Positions 26,580-35,477 of a stretch of 64,000 bases of DNA are shown piece after piece. Under the pieces are notes generated by a model. It was not told where the DNA came from and ran no database searches. It saw only the letters and a program-made list of their open reading frames with translations. The DNA comes from Paraburkholderia youngii. GTDB lineage: Bacteria; Pseudomonadota; Gammaproteobacteria; Burkholderiales; Burkholderiaceae. The DNA lies in assembly GCF_013366925.1 (NCBI RefSeq), contig NZ_JAALDK010000003.1, positions 1 to 64,000 of the forward strand, read 5' to 3'. The stretch's first letter is position 1. Each line of letters begins with the position of its first letter. A program made the translations under genes and the position numbers.

Positions 26580-26604
26580 TGTCCATTCAAATTTTAAATG
26601 GACA
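26580..26604 (+). promoter_or_regulatory. Palindrome over the IS66 tnpA ribosome site
   Basis: tgtccattcaaattttaaatggaca is an inverted repeat with arms tgtccatt/aatggaca. It ends seven bases before the tnpA ATG. In RNA its right arm, which contains the likely ribosome site (ggacagg), would pair with the left arm. A homologous palindrome is kept in the other IS66 (1228-1247) and in the IS66 remnant at 39587-39610. Confidence 0.45.
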
Positions 26605-26611
26605 GGTGTAC

Positions 26612-26995
26612 ATGACGGACGAAGTCGAGGTTGTCCAGGATGTGGTGCAGCCGACACGGCGCCGGCGGCATAGCAAGGAATTCAAGGAGACGGTCATTCG
26701 GGCGGCAATGCAGCCGAATGTGTCGATTGCGGCCGTGGCACTGCATTACCGGTTGAACGCCAACCTGCTGCGTAGCTGGGTTGCGGCGCGGGAGGAACGC
26801 GATGCCGCTGAAGCGGCCCGACAGGAATTGAATGTCTCGTCGCCGGAATTTGTGCCGCTGCAGATGCAGAATGGTGTTGCAGCGGCGACGCACATCGAGA
26901 TCGAGGTACGCAGGGGCGCGACGGCGATCACGGTGCGCTGGCCACTGTCGGCCGCGAGCGACTGCGCAACGTGGCTGCAGGGGTGGTTGCGTTGA
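26612..26995 (+). CDS. tnpA: IS66 accessory protein TnpA
   Basis: A 127-residue protein beginning MTDEVEVVQDVVQPTRRRR. A helix-turn-helix follows (VSIAAVALHYRLNANLLRSW), then a tail with the IS66 pattern ASDCATWLQGWL. The ATG at 26612 was preferred to one 21 codons upstream because the palindrome would otherwise be coding. It is the first gene of the IS66 operon and overlaps tnpB. Confidence 0.87.
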   Translation: MTDEVEVVQDVVQPTRRRRHSKEFKETVIRAAMQPNVSIAAVALHYRLNANLLRSWVAAREERDAAEAARQELNVSSPEFVPLQMQNGVAAATHIEIEVRRGATAITVRWPLSAASDCATWLQGWLR

Positions 26996-27327
26996 TTCGC
27001 ATCGATGCCATCTGGCTCGCGACGGAGCCGGTCGACATGCGCGCCGGTGTCGATACGCTGCTCGCACGCGCGGTCAAGGTGTTCGGGTCAGTGAGGCCCC
27101 ATCATGCCTACCTGTTTGCCAATCGGCACTCGACTCGAATGAAGGTGCTGGTCTACGATGGCCTGGGCATATGGCTTGCCGCACGGCGGCTGAACAAGGG
27201 GCGCTTCGTCTGGACGAACGGCGAGCAGGCGGTGAGCGTGGGGCTGAGCCCTGAACAGCTTCAGGCTCTGGTGATGGGACTGCCGTGGCGCACTCTCGCG
27301 CCGGATCACGCGATCACGGTGGTTTGA
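26992..27327 (+). CDS. tnpB: IS66 accessory protein TnpB
   Basis: A 111-residue protein. By analogy with the other IS66 copy it starts at the TTG at 26992 (LIRIDAIWLATEPVDMRAG), which overlaps the tnpA stop as TTGA; an ATG at 26971 is the alternative. The motifs HHAYLFANRHSTRMKVLVYD and GLGIWLAARRLNKGRF identify it. Its exact role in IS66 movement is unknown. Confidence 0.87.
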   Translation: MIRIDAIWLATEPVDMRAGVDTLLARAVKVFGSVRPHHAYLFANRHSTRMKVLVYDGLGIWLAARRLNKGRFVWTNGEQAVSVGLSPEQLQALVMGLPWRTLAPDHAITVV

Positions 27328-27391
27328 GCCCCGTAAGTACGTAAACTGTTTCCCTTGCTGCATGGCGCGCCGCTCTGGCAGACTGGTCGCC

Positions 27392-28924
27392 ATGGACATA
27401 CCCGCCGATCTCGACGCCCTCAGTACCGAACAGATACGCGAACTGAACGTGAAGCTGATGGCAGAGATCGCCGAGAAAGAAAGAGAGTTGCAGTACCGGC
27501 AAACACGTATCGACCAGCTTACGCACGAACTCTCGGTCATCAAGCGGCAGCAGTTCGGCAGGCGCAGTGAGCAGCTCAACAAGGAGCAACTGAGCCTGCT
27601 CGAGGAAGCGCTCGACGCGGATCTGGCGGCAATCGGGCTCGAGCTGCAGGGGCTGAAGTCCGGCGAGCAGGCAGGGACACCACGGCAACAGCCAAAGCGT
27701 GAACCGCTTCCTCCCGAACTGCCACGTACCGACATTCATTACGAGCCGGACAGTACGATCTGTACGTGCGGCTGCGAGCGCGTTCGCATCGGCGAGGACA
27801 TCAGCGAGAAGCTGGATTACACGCCCGGCGTGTTCACGGTTGAGCGGCACATCCGGGGTAAATGGACGTGCAAGGCATGCGAGACGCTGGTGCAGGCTGC
27901 GGTGCCGCCGCACGTGATCGACAAGGGCATCCCGACCACCGGTCTGCTCGCTCAGGTGCTGGTCGCCAAGTACAGCGATCACCTGCCGTTGTATCGACAG
28001 GAGCGCATCTTTGCGCGGGCGGGTCTGGCGATCGCGCAATCGACGCTCGGCGGCTGGGTTGGCGCGTGTGGCGTGCGCCTGCAGCCCCTGGTCGATGCAC
28101 TTCGCGAAGAGGTATTGCAGCACGCGGTACTGCATGCCGACGAGACGCCGGTACAGATGCTTGCCCCGGGAAAGGGCAAGACCCATCGAGCCTATCTGTG
28201 GGCGTACAGCACCACGCAGTTCGCCGATCTGAAGGCGGTGATCTATGACTTCGCCGATAGCCGCGCCGGCGAACATGCACGCGCATTCCTGGGCGAGTGG
28301 CGCGGCAAGCTGGCGTGCGACGATTACGGGGGCTACAAGTCCAGCTTCAGGAGTGGGGTCACAGAGATCGGGTGCCTGGCCCACGCGCGCCGTAAATTCT
28401 TTGATTTACACGTCAAGCACCAGAGCGAGCTGGCCGAGCCCGCGCTGCGATACTTCGGTGCGTTGTACGAAGTAGAACGCGACGCCGCACAACTCGAGCC
28501 CGATAGAAGACGTCTTGTGCGTCAGGAGCGGGCTCGCCCCATCGCCGACGAACTCCATGCATGGCTGCTCACGCAACGGCAGCGTGTGCCGGACGGATCC
28601 GGGATCGCCGCGGCACTCGACTACAGCCTCAAACGTTGGGAGGCGCTTACGCGCTATCTGGACGATGGACATGTGCCAGCCGATAACAACTGGGTCGAGA
28701 ATCAAATACGGCCGTGGGCCCTGGGGAGGTCGAACTGGTTGTTCGCAGGATCTCTGCGTGCTGGAAAACGCGCGGCCGCGATCATGACATTGATCCGCTC
28801 TGCACAACTGAACGGACACGATCCGTTGGCTTACCTGAAGGACGTGTTGACGCGCTTGCCGACACATCGTGCCGCCGACATAGCGCAACTGCTTCCTCAT
28901 CGCTGGACGCCGACCGCTGCTTGA
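27392..28924 (+). CDS. tnpC: IS66 transposase TnpC
   Basis: A 510-residue transposase beginning MDIPADLDALSTEQIRELN. A coiled coil comes first, then QFGRRSEQL, a zinc-binding segment (CTCGCERV and CKACETLV) and the DDE catalytic domain. The acidic residues are in VLHADETPVQML, KLACDDYGGYK and ADNNWVENQIRP. The end (GRSNWLFAGS) is typical of IS66. The gene appears intact. Confidence 0.92.
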   Translation: MDIPADLDALSTEQIRELNVKLMAEIAEKERELQYRQTRIDQLTHELSVIKRQQFGRRSEQLNKEQLSLLEEALDADLAAIGLELQGLKSGEQAGTPRQQPKREPLPPELPRTDIHYEPDSTICTCGCERVRIGEDISEKLDYTPGVFTVERHIRGKWTCKACETLVQAAVPPHVIDKGIPTTGLLAQVLVAKYSDHLPLYRQERIFARAGLAIAQSTLGGWVGACGVRLQPLVDALREEVLQHAVLHADETPVQMLAPGKGKTHRAYLWAYSTTQFADLKAVIYDFADSRAGEHARAFLGEWRGKLACDDYGGYKSSFRSGVTEIGCLAHARRKFFDLHVKHQSELAEPALRYFGALYEVERDAAQLEPDRRRLVRQERARPIADELHAWLLTQRQRVPDGSGIAAALDYSLKRWEALTRYLDDGHVPADNNWVENQIRPWALGRSNWLFAGSLRAGKRAAAIMTLIRSAQLNGHDPLAYLKDVLTRLPTHRAADIAQLLPHRWTPTAA

Positions 28925-29168
28925 TCGTTTGATCGTTTGAGCGATCGCCCCAGTCAAGATGCCTTCCCCGGGTGCTTACTGTCCTGCAGCGACGCGCTCA
29001 GGTTCATCATCTGTTCCCGCGAATTGAGCAGAGAAACCAATGCCGCCGAAGAGCAAATGGCATGGCTTCTCAGCAAAGTTCCGGACTTGCCATAGCTTCG
29101 GCGCAGGAAGGCACCTCACGTATGGTTTTCACACCGCTCATCTGCACACGGAACGAGCTGCGATCGAA

Positions 29169-30284
29169 TTACAGTTGCTCGCGTACGGCGGCGGAGATAC
29201 CCGCCAGACCCTTTCGGAGTTCATCCTCCGTCGGCCATGCAAACCCGATGCGCATGTGCAGCTTTGACATTTCGAACCAGTTTCCGGCACCGACGTACGT
29301 ATGGTGGTTCTGCAACACCGATCGATAGAACTCGTCTGTGTTGAACGTCGGTGGCACTTTCAAGCGCGGGAAGCAAACGACCCCGCCTTGGGGCTCCACC
29401 CACTCTACGTAGGGATCCGAGTTGACCCAGTCGCGGGTGATTCCCAAATGACGGAGGTTCCTCTTGATGCTCTCGGCCAGCCAGTTGTCGCGCTCCTTGA
29501 GAACTGCAAGCCCGATCGCTTCGTCAACCACCGACCCGCAAATGCCGATTTGTTCTTTTGCCGCGAGAAACAGCCGGTAAAGCGCCGGGCTGCGCGTCGT
29601 TAGCCAGCCAAGACGAATGCCGGGGGTACCGTACGCCTTCGACAGGGACGAGACCGAAATGAAACGATCACTGATGGTTGCTGCGGCTGGGTACGGCGTA
29701 CCGTAGGTCAGGTCACGATATGTCTCATCGACAAGCACAAGGCAGTCGTGCTTGTCGGCGATCGCCTTGAGGCCAACGATTTCGTCCCACGTCATCATGG
29801 TGCCAGTCGGATTGTGCGGGCACGTCACGCTGATGTACGCCGTGTTCGGGCGTACTGCACGTTCGATTCCTTCGAGGTCCACCTTGAAGCCTTCCTCGAA
29901 CTTCAGGTCGATGTACGTCGTTTCGCAACCGATCGCGCGCGGCGTCTCGATATTTGTCGCGTAGTTCGGGCGTACGACGACGAGGTGCGAATCCTTGTCC
30001 AGCAGGGACGTGGCGATGATGAACAGGGCACCCGCAGCGCCGTTGCAGATCAGGACGTCATCAGACGTGACAGATTGGGCGCCGCTTTGTTTCGCGATAA
30101 GCTCTCGAAGCTGCTTGTCGCCGCGATGCTCGCCGTACAGCAGAACGAGATCATCAAGGTTATCGACGTTGAAATCGCGGAACCTCCGGTCCGAGATCGA
30201 GCTCTCCGACAGGTTGTATTTGATCTTCTCGTAACCCAGTTCTTCCGGCGACTCCTCTTCGAGGATCATGCGCACGTATTTCAT
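29169..30284 (-). CDS. PLP-dependent aminotransferase class I/II
   Basis: A 371-residue aspartate-aminotransferase-fold enzyme. It has CNGAAGALFIIATSLLDK (start of the PLP pocket), CPHNPTGTM, the PLP-binding Asp in VDETYRDL, the Schiff-base Lys in SSLSKAYGTPGIRLGW, and a C-terminal Arg in LHMRIGFAWP that would bind the substrate carboxylate. It would exchange an amino group between an amino acid and a 2-oxo acid. The gene follows the P5C-type dehydrogenase on the same strand with a gap of 287 bases and may work in the same pathway. Confidence 0.86.
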   Translation of the reverse strand: MKYVRMILEEESPEELGYEKIKYNLSESSISDRRFRDFNVDNLDDLVLLYGEHRGDKQLRELIAKQSGAQSVTSDDVLICNGAAGALFIIATSLLDKDSHLVVVRPNYATNIETPRAIGCETTYIDLKFEEGFKVDLEGIERAVRPNTAYISVTCPHNPTGTMMTWDEIVGLKAIADKHDCLVLVDETYRDLTYGTPYPAAATISDRFISVSSLSKAYGTPGIRLGWLTTRSPALYRLFLAAKEQIGICGSVVDEAIGLAVLKERDNWLAESIKRNLRHLGITRDWVNSDPYVEWVEPQGGVVCFPRLKVPPTFNTDEFYRSVLQNHHTYVGAGNWFEMSKLHMRIGFAWPTEDELRKGLAGISAAVREQL

Positions 30285-30571
30285 AAAATCTTCCCGTTAG
30301 TTGGTGAATCAGACCGATGCCCGCTCTTCGAGCCAACTGCATGGCGTTCGAATAATCTTTACCGGACAGAATTCTTAGCTCCATCCCCCCAGAGGAGGAG
30401 CCACGACCTTAGTACAGGATCGAACTGGCTAGACAAAGGACCGTTGCGTGGCCTGCATCCATGGCACACGAATTCAACGGACGTAAATCCCAATGCAGCT
30501 TCAGCGGTACGCCGTATAAGCGAAACTCTTCGCCTGGTCTCCAGCGATGAGACCGGCGGAACACGAACGTG
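30285..30571. other. Intergenic gap
   Basis: This 287-base stretch between two minus-strand genes holds no convincing gene. It includes an inverted repeat ggtctc ... gagacc close to the end of the dehydrogenase gene (about 30538-30556), which could be a weak terminator. Confidence 0.3.
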
Positions 30572-32185
30572 TTAGCCCCTCATGTGTGGATACCGATAGT
30601 CCGTTGCCGGCACGTAGGTCTCTTTGACTGTGCGAGGCGACACGCAACGCAAGAGGTTGAGAATCGAGCCAGCCTTGTCGTTAGTACCGCTGCGGCGGGC
30701 GCCGCCAAAAGGCTGCTGTCCAACGACCGCGCCCGTCGGTTTGTCGTTCACGTAGAAGTTGCCCGCGGCAAATCTAAGACCTGTGCTCGCTTCATTGATC
30801 ACTGCCCTGTCGGTCGCAAACACCGCGCCGGTGAGCCGGTACGGGCTGGTTTCGTCGACGAGCTTGAGAATTTCACGCCACTCTTCATCGTGGTACACAT
30901 ACAGAGACAGGACCGGCCCGAAGATCTCCTCCTGCATCGTGACAAATCGAGGATCGCTGACCTCAATGACCGTGGGCGACACAAAGTAGCCTTTACGGGC
31001 GTCACACTGCCCGCCGGCGATGATCGACGCCTCACCGGAACGCCGCGCGGTGTCGATATAGCCATTGATTCGCTCGTAGGCACGCTGATCGATAACCGCT
31101 CCCAAGAAGTTCGAGAGATCCCGCACGTCCCCCATCTTCAAAGTCGAAAGATCGTCGAGGAGTCGCGCTTTGACCCGCGGCCAGAGCGATGCCGGGACGT
31201 ATGCGCGCGACGCCGCGCTGCACTTTTGCCCCTGGTATTCGAATGCGCCTCGGAGCAAGGCGGTGCTCAGGGCGTCCGCATCCGCCGACGCATGAGCAAG
31301 AACGAAGTCCTTCCCGCCCGTCTCACCAACCAGCCGGGGATAGCTTCGATATTTCGGAAGCTGCTCCGAGACGGCACGCCAGAGGTTGTCGAACACCGCA
31401 GTCGAGCCAGTGAAATGGAGGCCCGCAAATGAAAGTGAGCTAAGCGCGACAGACGAAACCGTCTTTGCGTCTCCTGGGACAAAATTGATGACCCCAGGCG
31501 GGAGTCCCGCCGCCTCGAGTAGTTGCAGAACATAGTAGTTGCTGAGCGCCGAGGTGGCTGCCGGCTTCCATAGCACAGAGTTCCCCATCAGCGCGGGCGC
31601 ACAGGCCAGGTTGCCGCCGATGGCCGTGAAGTTGAAGGGGGTAACCGCGTAAACGAAGCCTTCGAGCGGCCGATACTCAAGTGCATTTCGCGCACCCGCA
31701 GCGGAGATTGGCTGCAACTCCTGCAACTCTCGCGCGAACTGGACATTCCACCGCAGGAAATCGATCAGTTCACACGCCGAGTCGATCTCGGCCTGATATA
31801 CGGTCTTGCTCTGCCCCAGCATTGTCGCGGCGTTCATTTTGTGACGCCACGGCCCCGAAAGCAGATCGGCGGCCCGCAGGAACACCGCTGTACGCTCCTC
31901 CAGCGGCCAGTTGGACCACTCCAGTTGATTCTCACGATGCGACTGTATGGCCGCCTGCACGTTTTCTGTCGACGCCTGCTGCACGTTTGCGATCAGGTGA
32001 TGATGATCATGGGGACACGTTACCGGCAGCCGTTCTCCCCCCCCAATTCGCTCGCCATTGACGATAACCGGAATATAGACGACCTCTGCGGCCTGACACA
32101 CGAGTTCACTTTCGAGCGCGGCGCGCTCCGGTGAACCCGGAGCATATGTGAGGATAGGTTCATTCTGTACATGCGCACATGCCAT
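30572..32185 (-). CDS. pruA: L-glutamate gamma-semialdehyde (P5C) dehydrogenase
   Basis: A 537-residue aldehyde dehydrogenase of the P5CDH type. The start MACAHVQNEPILTYAPGS fits the family (ORF open 30 codons further). Catalytic Glu is in RLVGETGGKDFVLAH, catalytic Cys in FEYQGQKCSAASRAYVP. It also has VTPFNFTAIGGNLACAPALM and PFGGARRSGTNDKAGSILNL. The enzyme oxidises glutamate semialdehyde, from proline, ornithine or arginine breakdown, to glutamate with NAD+. It has no PutA oxidase domain, so another enzyme must supply the semialdehyde. The amino acid transporter, FAD oxidase and aminotransferase nearby are candidates. Confidence 0.88.
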   Translation of the reverse strand: MACAHVQNEPILTYAPGSPERAALESELVCQAAEVVYIPVIVNGERIGGGERLPVTCPHDHHHLIANVQQASTENVQAAIQSHRENQLEWSNWPLEERTAVFLRAADLLSGPWRHKMNAATMLGQSKTVYQAEIDSACELIDFLRWNVQFARELQELQPISAAGARNALEYRPLEGFVYAVTPFNFTAIGGNLACAPALMGNSVLWKPAATSALSNYYVLQLLEAAGLPPGVINFVPGDAKTVSSVALSSLSFAGLHFTGSTAVFDNLWRAVSEQLPKYRSYPRLVGETGGKDFVLAHASADADALSTALLRGAFEYQGQKCSAASRAYVPASLWPRVKARLLDDLSTLKMGDVRDLSNFLGAVIDQRAYERINGYIDTARRSGEASIIAGGQCDARKGYFVSPTVIEVSDPRFVTMQEEIFGPVLSLYVYHDEEWREILKLVDETSPYRLTGAVFATDRAVINEASTGLRFAAGNFYVNDKPTGAVVGQQPFGGARRSGTNDKAGSILNLLRCVSPRTVKETYVPATDYRYPHMRG

Positions 32186-32481
32186 AAGGCTCGTCTCCAA
32201 TTCTCTAGAAGTTCGAAGGAATTGAAAACGTATCCAATACCAGCGTCTCCAACCATCCTTCCAAGGGAGGAGCACGTTGCCGACGTCGCTTCAACGACAG
32301 CACCGGACAGTACAGGTTTGCGATTCAGCTGCAGTGAGCAGAAAGCGTCGCATCTCCAGTCCGACTTTTGATGCGAATGGACGTTCGTTTTCCTGCAAGG
32401 GGTTCCTATCATAAGCGCCGGTGTTATGAAAACTGATGGGCTTATGTAGAAGTCCGTATAAACAACCTCCTGCTTGAAGTC

Positions 32482-33024
32482 CCGTGCGGCAAACGCCTGA
32501 TCGAACTGTCGGGCGCGCTGCACTTCATCGCTGTGCAGATAGGTCGAGGTCGTCGAGATCGACGAATGGCGCAGATTGTCGCGCACCATGATCAGCTCGG
32601 CGCCCCGCGCCAGCGCGTGCGAGGCGTGTGTGTGCCGCACCCAGTGCGGGCTCGCCCGGCGCAGCTTCTCGGCCGTCCCGGGCCGCTCTTCCTGGATGGC
32701 ATCGGCTACGAGCACGAAGAACCGCCTCAGCACGCGCGAGAGCCGCGTGCTTTCGATGCCGGCGGCGTCCCCCTCGAGGCTAGCCACAAGCGGCGTCGCC
32801 GGGTTCCAGCGCGCGGGCGTGACCGGCAGGCCGCGCTGCACGAGATACTGGTCAAGTGCCGTTCGTGCAAGCGGCGGCAACGCCACCTTGCCGCGCTTGC
32901 CCCCTTTGCCGGCCACGTGCAACCAGTGATCGCCGTGCTCGTCCCGGCGGATGTCTGCGAGCGTCGCGCCAACCAGCTCGCTAGCGCGCGGGCCCGTCGC
33001 ATAGCCGAAGTCCAGCAGAATACA
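32482..33024 (-). pseudogene. Tyrosine recombinase (phage-type integrase), fragment
   Basis: The minus strand encodes about 180 residues of the catalytic domain. The first Arg is in ATGPRASELVGATL, the His-x-x-Arg box is SPHWVRHTHASHAL, and the nucleophile Tyr is in STTSTYLHSDEVQRAR. The N-terminal core-binding domain is missing because the sequence changes at 33024 to an oxidase fragment read on the other strand. After FDQAFAAR the frame runs on into sequence without similarity. A long open frame that joins this with neighbouring debris (32020-33228) is not a gene. Confidence 0.82.
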
Positions 33025-33378
33025 GCGGACACCGAACAGGGCGACATTCCGATGGACTATGTTATCGATGTCGGAGCGCAGGTCGCGAAGCGTTTCCCGG
33101 CGTACGAGACGGCAGGCATTGCGTCGTCGTGGACCGGCGTGTACGACGTGACACCAGACTGGAACCCGGTGCTCGGTACACTGCCCGGCATCAGCGGGCT
33201 TGTGGTCGGCTACGGCTTCTCGGGCCACGGATTCAAACTGTCGCCGACAGTCGGCAAAATCCTAGCGCAAGCAGCCCTTGGCCAGCCCACCGACGTTTCG
33301 CTCAAGCCGTACTCAGTCGAACTTTTCGCCACCGGCGAGCTTTTGACGGGAAAATATGGCCTCGGTGCAGTTTCGTGA
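33024..33378 (+). pseudogene. C-terminal fragment of a DAO-family FAD oxidoreductase
   Basis: This encodes DTEQGDIPMDYVIDVGAQVA onward to KYGLGAVS. It is about 90 % identical to the last third of the intact oxidoreductase at 53599-54792. It lacks the FAD-binding N-terminus, and the break lies exactly against the integrase fragment. It is a relic of a second copy of the oxidoreductase-HutD locus. Confidence 0.85.
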
Positions 33379-33475
33379 TGCGATGAGGTCCGCTCACCTC
33401 GCGATTCGTCCGCTGGCGTCATTCACGCCGCAGCCGTGGCGCAACGGCGGCCGGCAGGAATGGTATCGAGCGGAG
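33356..33475 (+). pseudogene. N-terminal fragment of a HutD-like gene
   Basis: Starting at the same overlap as in the intact locus, this frame reads MASVQFRDAMRSAHLAIRPL and matches the first 40 residues of the HutD-like protein at 54770-55423. It then runs into unrelated sequence. It shows that the duplicated segment kept the gene order oxidoreductase-HutD. Confidence 0.75.
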
Positions 33476-33670
33476 GGAAAAAGTGCAGTTGCTGGAAGAC
33501 CTTCAGCAGCACCAGCAGGCCCAGTCGAGGTCGCTCGCCGCGCGTCGACCGACGTGCCCAATCGAGCTCGTCGGGCAGTGGCGTGTAGCAGGTTTGCAGT
33601 TCCCGGGGTGCCAGGACCTCGGGGGAAGCGCGGGTACGCGGAGCGTTCGAGGGTAGCCATTGCGGATCGT
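33476..33670 (-). pseudogene. Tn3-family transposase fragment (DUF4158-like N-terminus)
   Basis: Read with a shifted frame, the minus strand gives EVLAPRELQTCYTPLPDELD, then RLGLLVLLKVFQQLHFFP. This resembles the N-terminal DUF4158 region of Tn3-family transposases. The rest of the transposase is missing. The identification rests on a short stretch, so it is tentative. Confidence 0.45.
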
Positions 33671-34121
33671 CCGGATCAGCAGAGGGCCGCTCAGATTAGC
33701 ACAAGAAAAATCAGACGTTACCGCTGATACCCCTTCATCGGCCAGCAATTCGATAACCGTGCGCAGAAGGCTCCAGATCGACGTGAACTGCGATGTTGAT
33801 GTGACTCTTATGCACTTGACTCACAGTCACGATAAAGCGCGCCGTGGCCGCACTGCGCCATCATCAGGGGCCGCCAGCGCCCGCGCGCCGGTTCTTGGCG
33901 ATAGACGCGAAATCGACAGACAGTGTTTGTGATTTCTAGTCCGTTGACCTGCTCACGCCCTAGCGACGATCGCTGTGCATTTGGGACGGTCGATTTTCTA
34001 AATTGGTGACCGTAGAAGACGGCGGCGATATCGGTACCACCGGCGGCCTGATGGAAACGAGAAAGATTGCGGCGATGGCCGAGGCCTCCAATCTGCGCCT
34101 CGCGCCGCATAATTGTGCTAG

Positions 34122-35302
34122 GGAAGGTCTGCACAACTCGTTTTCAGAGAGTTGGCCGTTTGCCACTTGCGTCGTATCAGCCATGAGAGTCTGCTGACAG
34201 GTTGGTCGCCTGGCTTTTTGAAGCGTGACGACCACTGTTTGCCGAGATTCGCGGCCTGAATCTGCGAGCGTTTCAAGCGTTCCACAAAGCCTTGCGTGCC
34301 ATCCACAGGTTGCCCAGAGCAAATAGTGTCGTGATCTGGGCGGTGTTCTTCATCAACCCCCGGTACCGGGTCTTCGTATAGCCAAACTGCTGTTTGAGGA
34401 CGCGGAACGGATGTTCAACCTTGGCGCGGATGCCGGCCTTCAGGCGTTCAATCTGATCGAATATCGCGTCCAGCCGATCGGTTAGGTCCAGTTGTCTGCG
34501 CCTGCCTGGTCGCATCGCGACATGCCAGCGAACCGCGCTTACCTGGCAGCGCTTTTCGATACCCTGATATCCGGCGTCAGCGGACACATCCATTTCCTGG
34601 CCGTGCAACAGCGCTTCGGCCGCATTGATGTCATGAACGTTGGCGGCTGTGCCGATGACCGTGTGGACCAGGCCCGACTCTGCGTCCACGCCGACGTGCG
34701 CTTTCATCCCGAAGTACCATTGATTTCCCTTCTTCGTCTGGTGCATTTCCGGGTCCCGTGTACCAGAGCCGTTCTTCGTCGAAGTGGGTGCGGAAATCAA
34801 GGTAGCGTCGACCGCCGACCCCACCTTCAGCATCAAGCCTTTCTCGCTCAGGATCTCATTGACCAGCGTGAGCATCTGCGCAGCCAGGCCGTGCGTTTCG
34901 AGAAGGTGACGGAACCGGAGAATCGTGCTCTCGTCCGGCAAACGCGTCATACCCTCGTCCAGCCCAGCAAATTCACGATACAGCGGCACGTCATAAAGCG
35001 CCTCTTCCATCGCCGGGTCTGACAGACCAAACCACTGCTGCATGAAGTGGATCTGCGGCATCGTCGCAATAGGAAACGGCGGCCTTCCAGTCTTACCCCT
35101 TGGATAGTGCGGTTCGATCAACGCAATCAACCTCGACCATGGCACAACGCGCCTCATCTCATCGAGAAATTCCCGCTTGCGCGTGCGTTTCGTTGAAAGA
35201 TCCAGACCAAGACCAAGCTGTGTCATCGAGGTACCCCTTAAACCTGCCTTCTCCCAGGATAGTCCACCGAGACGTCAACGCCAGGACTTTTGCAGACCCT
35301 CC
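34122..35302 (-). mobile_element. Complete IS5-family element with CTAG duplication
   Basis: The ends are ggaaggtctgcacaa at 34122 and the complement of ggagggtctgcaaaa ending at 35302. The flanking tetranucleotide CTAG occurs at 34118-34121 and 35303-35306, a duplication typical of IS5. The transposase gene is intact, so the element is recent and possibly active. It landed in non-coding debris. Confidence 0.92.
34273..35226 (-). CDS. IS5-family transposase (317 aa)
   Basis: A complete DDE transposase of the classical IS5 subgroup. It has the N-terminal DUF772-like phrase YPRGKTGRPPFPIATMPQIH, catalytic Asp in SAVDATLISAPTSTKN, Asp in VSADAGYQGIEKR, and Glu in VEHPFRVLKQQFGYTKTRYR. The start MTQLGLGLDLSTKRTRK fits the family. 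Confidence 0.92.
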   Translation of the reverse strand: MTQLGLGLDLSTKRTRKREFLDEMRRVVPWSRLIALIEPHYPRGKTGRPPFPIATMPQIHFMQQWFGLSDPAMEEALYDVPLYREFAGLDEGMTRLPDESTILRFRHLLETHGLAAQMLTLVNEILSEKGLMLKVGSAVDATLISAPTSTKNGSGTRDPEMHQTKKGNQWYFGMKAHVGVDAESGLVHTVIGTAANVHDINAAEALLHGQEMDVSADAGYQGIEKRCQVSAVRWHVAMRPGRRRQLDLTDRLDAIFDQIERLKAGIRAKVEHPFRVLKQQFGYTKTRYRGLMKNTAQITTLFALGNLWMARKALWNA

Positions 35303-35306
35303 CTAG

Positions 35307-35477
35307 CATGTTGTGCACAGCAGGCACGCTGCAAGTAAGCGTTACCCTCACAGACTTCATGACGCTCGAAATCTATCCATACTTCAGCGACGCCCAAAAC
35401 TACGTGCAAGTACTCGAGAACCCGCCCGAAGCTCGTTGCGCCGGCTTCCCAGGCTTTTTATCGGCTTTCCTGCATGG
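35307..35477. other. Short stretch without a supported gene
   Basis: Between the IS5 element and the end of the broken M20 hydrolase gene nothing is recognisable; it may be the remains of flanking non-coding DNA. Confidence 0.3.

Larger units (their letters stand above)
26527..28979 (+). mobile_element. Complete IS66-family element with 8-bp target duplication
   Basis: The ends are gtaagcacccggccaag at 26527 and the complement ending in cgggtgcttac at 28979. The flanking 8 bases are identical: tgtcctgc at 26519-26526 and at 28980-28987, the duplication size known for IS66. The genes tnpA, tnpB and tnpC are all intact. It inserted downstream of the aminotransferase gene and upstream of the acetyltransferase gene. 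Confidence 0.95.

Noticed and set aside
32020..33228. A single 402-codon minus-strand open frame
   Set aside because: Only its middle part is an integrase. The two ends are antisense to an oxidase fragment and to the P5C dehydrogenase gene, so it is a chance fusion.
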